From positions 62,001 to 126,000 of the forward strand of contig UCNE01000009.1 of assembly GCA_900473685.1 (NCBI GenBank): 64,000 nucleotides of DNA, read 5' to 3'. A program made the position numbers and the translations under genes. This DNA comes from Hyphomicrobiales bacterium (GTDB lineage: Bacteria > Pseudomonadota > Alphaproteobacteria > Rhizobiales > Rhizobiaceae). The notes below the pieces were generated by a model. That model had not been told where the DNA came from. It did no database searches and worked only from the letters and a program-made list of their open reading frames with translations. Below are positions 61,104-64,000 of the stretch, piece after piece (the stretch's first letter is position 1; every line of letters begins with the position of its first letter).

Positions 61104-61218
61104 AGCCCCTCATCCGGCCTGCCGGCCACCTTCTCCCCGTAAACGGGGCGAAGGGATATGCGGCGACCTCTGTCATCCCCTCTCCCTGCTTGCGGGAAGA
61201 GGGTTAGGGTGAGGGGCT
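61104..61218. repeat. Rhizobial-type mosaic intergenic repeat, copy 2
   Basis: Ends are inverted repeats AGCCCCTCA (61104-61112) and TGAGGGGCT (61210-61218). Inside are CCGGCCTGCCGGCCACCTTCTCCCC and ACGGGGCGAAGG, sharing GGCCACCTTCTCCCC-type words with the copy at 20024-20150. It lies between the convergent soxG and DUF2332 genes and could act as a bidirectional terminator. Confidence 0.8.
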
Positions 61219-61245
61219 GTTGCCGCCCACCGTCGCCCATGAGCC

Positions 61246-62325
61246 TCAACGCAGGCCGGGCCAGCCAAACCATTCGACCCAGCGGCCGTGAAAATCGGCG
61301 CGGCCGATCAGGTGTTTTTCGCCGGTTGGCCAGATTTGCAGCGTCAGTGCCGCGCCGTTGTGTTTCTGCTCGTCGGCTTCCAGTTGCAGACGTGCCAGCG
61401 GCGCTGTCTCCGTCGCGCGGTTTCCGGCAGCGGTAATCAGCGCCTCGCCTTTTGCCTTGGATGATGCGGGCAGATATTGCCAGGCGATGGTGTGATAGAT
61501 CACGTGCACCTGACCCTCGTGGGTCCCGCTCAGGCGCTTTTCCAGCCAGTCCACAGCGTCTGCACGATCAACCGTTTGGCGGTTGGCTGCGGCGATGGCG
61601 AGCGCAAAGCGGGTGCGTTCCAACCTGTCCTGCTGGTCGGCCCAGATGTAGGAAAGAAGCCGTTGCGCATCGCCTCCATTTGCGGGATTGAGTGGATTGA
61701 GATCGCAGCCGGCGCGGCTGGCGACATGAATGGGAACGTCGGGTGGTGGCGGCGAACCGCGCCATTCCGGGGCGATCAGCACCGGGGAGGGCTTCAAGGC
61801 CCAGGATTTGTTTCCAAATCTGTAGTCGTAGTGATCCCACTGCAGGTTGAGTCCGGCGCTGGCACCGACTTCCGATAGGATCAGCGGTTTGTGAAACAAA
61901 CTGGAGATGGTCAGGAACCCGGGAAGCAGGGCGCCGGACCGGCGCACCTCGTTGGTCTGCGGCGCCGATTTCAGCCGGTCGAGGATGAAGGCGGCATGCG
62001 CGCGCAGGGCATTATCGATGGCGCTCCAGAGATCATCCGCCTCTGCTGCATGAGGTGGATAAACGGAGCCGAGTTGTTCGTCTGAGCCGGCTAGCACCAG
62101 GGCATGCAGCGCACCGGCCAGCCGAAGCGGTATGGAATCACCGCCCGGCGAGGGATCGCCCGGCCAGGACAGGATCTTTGCGCCGACTGTATTGTCAGTG
62201 GTCAGCCGTTCCGAGGCGAGGATGCAAAGCTCTGCGGTAAACGGTGAACCGAGATCGCGGCAGGCGGTTGCCTGCCTGACGAAAGCGAGACGGACAGTCT
62301 CTTCTATCGCCTTTGGATCAGGCAT
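61246..62325 (-). CDS. DUF2332 family protein
   Basis: A 359-aa soluble protein. The middle reads EVGASAGLNLQWDHYDYRFG, which looks like the glycine-rich loop of a SAM-binding Rossmann fold, and DVPIHVASRAGCDLNPLNP lies between it and VIYHTIAWQYLP. The whole length is the family's only domain. Some methyltransferase-like activity is possible, but the function is unknown. It overlaps the MaoC gene by 8 bases, so the two form an operon. Confidence 0.88.
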   Translation of the reverse strand: MPDPKAIEETVRLAFVRQATACRDLGSPFTAELCILASERLTTDNTVGAKILSWPGDPSPGGDSIPLRLAGALHALVLAGSDEQLGSVYPPHAAEADDLWSAIDNALRAHAAFILDRLKSAPQTNEVRRSGALLPGFLTISSLFHKPLILSEVGASAGLNLQWDHYDYRFGNKSWALKPSPVLIAPEWRGSPPPPDVPIHVASRAGCDLNPLNPANGGDAQRLLSYIWADQQDRLERTRFALAIAAANRQTVDRADAVDWLEKRLSGTHEGQVHVIYHTIAWQYLPASSKAKGEALITAAGNRATETAPLARLQLEADEQKHNGAALTLQIWPTGEKHLIGRADFHGRWVEWFGWPGLR

Positions 62326-62806
62326 CCTCCGGCCTGTCCTTCGGATCGAACTGGATGATGGTCAGCCAAGTCGCCGTCAGCGCCGGTTTGCGCTCGCCTT
62401 CGATATCGACGGTGACCTCATAGGTGACCATCAGCATGCCGGCGCCGCGAAAACGGGCTTCGGCCATGGTGAAGCGGCCGCGCACCTTGGCGCCGCTTTT
62501 CACCGGCGTCATGAAGCGCACCTTGTCGAAACCGTAGTTTATGCCCATCGTCTGTTCGCGGACACGCGGCAGGCAATTGTAGTTCATCGCCGAGAGCAGC
62601 GAGAGCGACAGGAAGCCGTGCGCAATGGTGCCGCCGAAAGGGGTTTCGGCCGCGGCGCGCACCGGGTCCGTATGGATGAACTGGTGATCGTTGGTGGCAT
62701 CGGCAAAACCGTCGATGGTGTCTTGCGTGACCGTGATCCAGTCGGAGATCCCGATCTCCTTGCCAACCAGATCCTTGACGTCAGACAGCGAAATTTCCTG
62801 CGGCAT
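62318..62806 (-). CDS. MaoC-family (R)-specific enoyl hydratase-like protein
   Basis: A 162-aa hot-dog-fold protein. The hydratase motif is present: DATNDHQFIHTDP (catalytic Asp and His) followed by FGGTIAHGFLSLSLLSAM. The protein probably hydrates an enoyl-CoA, for example in fatty-acid or storage-polymer metabolism. It is the first gene of a two-gene operon with DUF2332; their 8-base overlap is unusual for unrelated functions. Confidence 0.93.
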   Translation of the reverse strand: MPQEISLSDVKDLVGKEIGISDWITVTQDTIDGFADATNDHQFIHTDPVRAAAETPFGGTIAHGFLSLSLLSAMNYNCLPRVREQTMGINYGFDKVRFMTPVKSGAKVRGRFTMAEARFRGAGMLMVTYEVTVDIEGERKPALTATWLTIIQFDPKDRPEDA

Positions 62807-62888
62807 TCTCTTTTCCGATCAAAAACATCCCCCGTTTCTCTATATGCCGCTCTTTCGAAAAACGGCAATCGGGGGGAACCGTATAGGC

Positions 62889-64000
62889 TCATAAAATTTC
62901 GACGTGAAAACTGACACTTCGCGCCGTCACCATGCCGATACCGGCATCTGCCGGAGGCAGCAGGCTCTGCCAGCCCGAGCCCGGCCGGACCGGCAGATGA
63001 ACCGGATGCGGCGCATGGCTGCGGTTAATGGCGACGGCAAGCCGGGTGCGCCTGTTCTGCACCGCGTCACCGGTGGAAAGCAGCATGACCAGGTGGTCGG
63101 CGGTGGCGCTTTCCCAGTTGCCGGTCGTCATTGGCTGGCCATCGAACCGCAGCCATTCGACGTCGCCGTTGCCGGTGAAGAAATTAGTCCCGCGAAAGAC
63201 ATCGAAGCGGCCGCGGATCTGCGACAGGGCTGCGGTGTGGGCGATCAGCGCGTCATCCAATCTGCTCCAATCGACCCAGGTGATGGCGTTGTCCTGGCAA
63301 TAGGCGTTGTTGTTGCCGTGCTGGGTGCGGCCGCCTTCATCACTCGCTGTCAGCATGATGGCGCCGCGGCTGGCAAACAGGGTGGAGAGCAGGCCCATGA
63401 CATCGCGGCGGCGGAAGCCCAGAACCTCGGGATCGGCCGTTGCGCCTTCGACGCCGTTGTTCCAGGATTGATTTTCGTTGTGGCCGTCGCGGTTGTCCTC
63501 GCCATTCGCCTCGTTGTGCTTACCGGCATAGGAGACGAGATCCATCAAGGTGAAGCCATCATGGGCGGCAATGAAATTGACGCTGCGGGTCTTTTCGCCG
63601 CCGTTGCGGGAGAAGATATTGGACGAGCCGGCCAGCGCCGTCGCGAGATCTCCGATCGTATGGCTATCGCCGCGCCAGGTACGGCGCAGGTCATCGCGCG
63701 CCCGGTCGTTCCATTCGAGGAAGGGAGCAGGAAAATTGCCGAGTTGATAGCCCCCCGGGCCGATATCCCAGGGTTCGGCGATCAGGATGCGGTCTTTCAG
63801 GACTGGGTCGGTGCGCATTTCGGTAAGCAGGGCGGCATCGCTGCGGAAACCATTGGCATCTCGGCCGAGGATCGAGCCGAGATCGAACCGGAAGCCGTCT
63901 ATGCCTGCCGACAGAACAAAATGGCGCAGGCTGTCGAGGATCAGCTGGCGCACCACCGGATGATCACAGGCGATGGTGTTGCCGGTGCCGGTGTCGTTGA
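62889..64000 (-). CDS. glgX: Glycogen debranching enzyme GlgX, C-terminal part (cut by window edge)
   Basis: About 370 codons are visible; the 5' part lies beyond the right edge. GH13 motifs appear in order: NDTGTGNTIACDHP just inside the edge, GIDGFRFDLGSILGRD (nucleophile Asp), LIAEPWDIGPGGYQLGNFP (acid/base Glu), and FIAAHDGFTLMDLVSYAGKHN (third acid). The HNENQSWNNGVEG insertion is typical of GlgX, which removes alpha-1,6 branches from phosphorylase-trimmed glycogen. The C-terminal domain is complete and ends SVSFHVEIL. Other glg genes may lie outside the window. Confidence 0.95.
   Translation of the reverse strand, partial: NDTGTGNTIACDHPVVRQLILDSLRHFVLSAGIDGFRFDLGSILGRDANGFRSDAALLTEMRTDPVLKDRILIAEPWDIGPGGYQLGNFPAPFLEWNDRARDDLRRTWRGDSHTIGDLATALAGSSNIFSRNGGEKTRSVNFIAAHDGFTLMDLVSYAGKHNEANGEDNRDGHNENQSWNNGVEGATADPEVLGFRRRDVMGLLSTLFASRGAIMLTASDEGGRTQHGNNNAYCQDNAITWVDWSRLDDALIAHTAALSQIRGRFDVFRGTNFFTGNGDVEWLRFDGQPMTTGNWESATADHLVMLLSTGDAVQNRRTRLAVAINRSHAPHPVHLPVRPGSGWQSLLPPADAGIGMVTARSVSFHVEIL

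Overview
The window looks like chromosomal DNA from a member of the Rhizobiaceae (Rhizobium/Agrobacterium group). The evidence is the high GC content, the many LacI/TetR/LysR regulators and CUT2-type sugar transporters, sarcosine oxidase in soxBDAG order, a split pntA, an alphaproteobacterial ornithine/lysine decarboxylase followed by a GNAT gene, a CtrA-type box, and two mosaic intergenic repeats of the kind common in rhizobia. Housekeeping genes (rpsU, pntAB, cytochrome oxidase subunit IV) argue for the main chromosome. No rRNA, tRNA, CRISPR array, insertion sequence or replication origin was recognised.

Layout. 1-5.1 kb: 3' part of a TerC-family gene, an AraC/GyrI regulator, then a TetR repressor divergent from an EmrA/EmrB-like efflux pair with two palindromic operators between them. 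5.1-6.9 kb: a visibly AT-richer accessory patch with a 25-codon ORF that has its own ribosome-binding site and terminator, a nested hairpin that may end a small RNA, and an unplaced 309-aa protein. 6.9-12.1 kb: an exported metallophosphoesterase and the xylose genes (LacI regulator, xylB, xylA). 12.3-13.8 kb: a globin-coupled chemoreceptor. 13.9-21.4 kb: a sugar uptake and catabolic locus (LacI regulator, ABC ATPase, permease, binding protein, sugar-phosphate isomerase/epimerase-like protein, Gfo/Idh/MocA oxidoreductase) with a long inverted-repeat operator. 21.4-24 kb: a TfoX-like gene and TetR pair, and a GH1 beta-glucosidase. 24-32.1 kb: trhO, a VOC protein with a YafY-type regulator, a CHAD/CYTH pair, eda, a DUF533 protein, a GNAT and small membrane protein, and a nickel/cobalt exporter pair. 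32.2-38.7 kb: a LysR regulator, ornithine/lysine decarboxylase with a long leader, a GNAT, an outer-membrane barrel, a small exported Gly/Asn-rich protein, a glyoxalase-superfamily protein and an ASCH-like protein. 38.8-45.3 kb: a WD40 protein overlapping a His-rich COG0523 GTPase, creatininase, MarR, LacI with a 2-hydroxyacid dehydrogenase, and a class I glutamine-amidotransferase-like hydrolase. 45.8-49 kb: a GGDEF-EAL protein and a FeeM-like N-acyltransferase behind a CtrA-like palindrome. 49.3-55.5 kb: oxidase subunit IV, transhydrogenase pntAA-pntAB-pntB, an active-looking GGDEF protein, a TPR lipoprotein and rpsU. 55.9-61.1 kb: soxBDAG. 61.2-64 kb: DUF2332, MaoC and the C-terminal part of glgX.

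The genes fit a heterotrophic soil or plant-associated lifestyle: uptake and oxidation of plant sugars, methylated amines and polyamines, with redox balancing by transhydrogenase and second-messenger and chemotaxis signalling. The least explained parts are the 5.1-6.9 kb patch, the 13.9-21.4 kb sugar pathway, the decarboxylase leader, the Gly/Asn-rich exported protein and the CtrA-type palindrome in front of the FeeM-like gene.

All family assignments come from reading motifs and translated sequence by eye. No database search was run.
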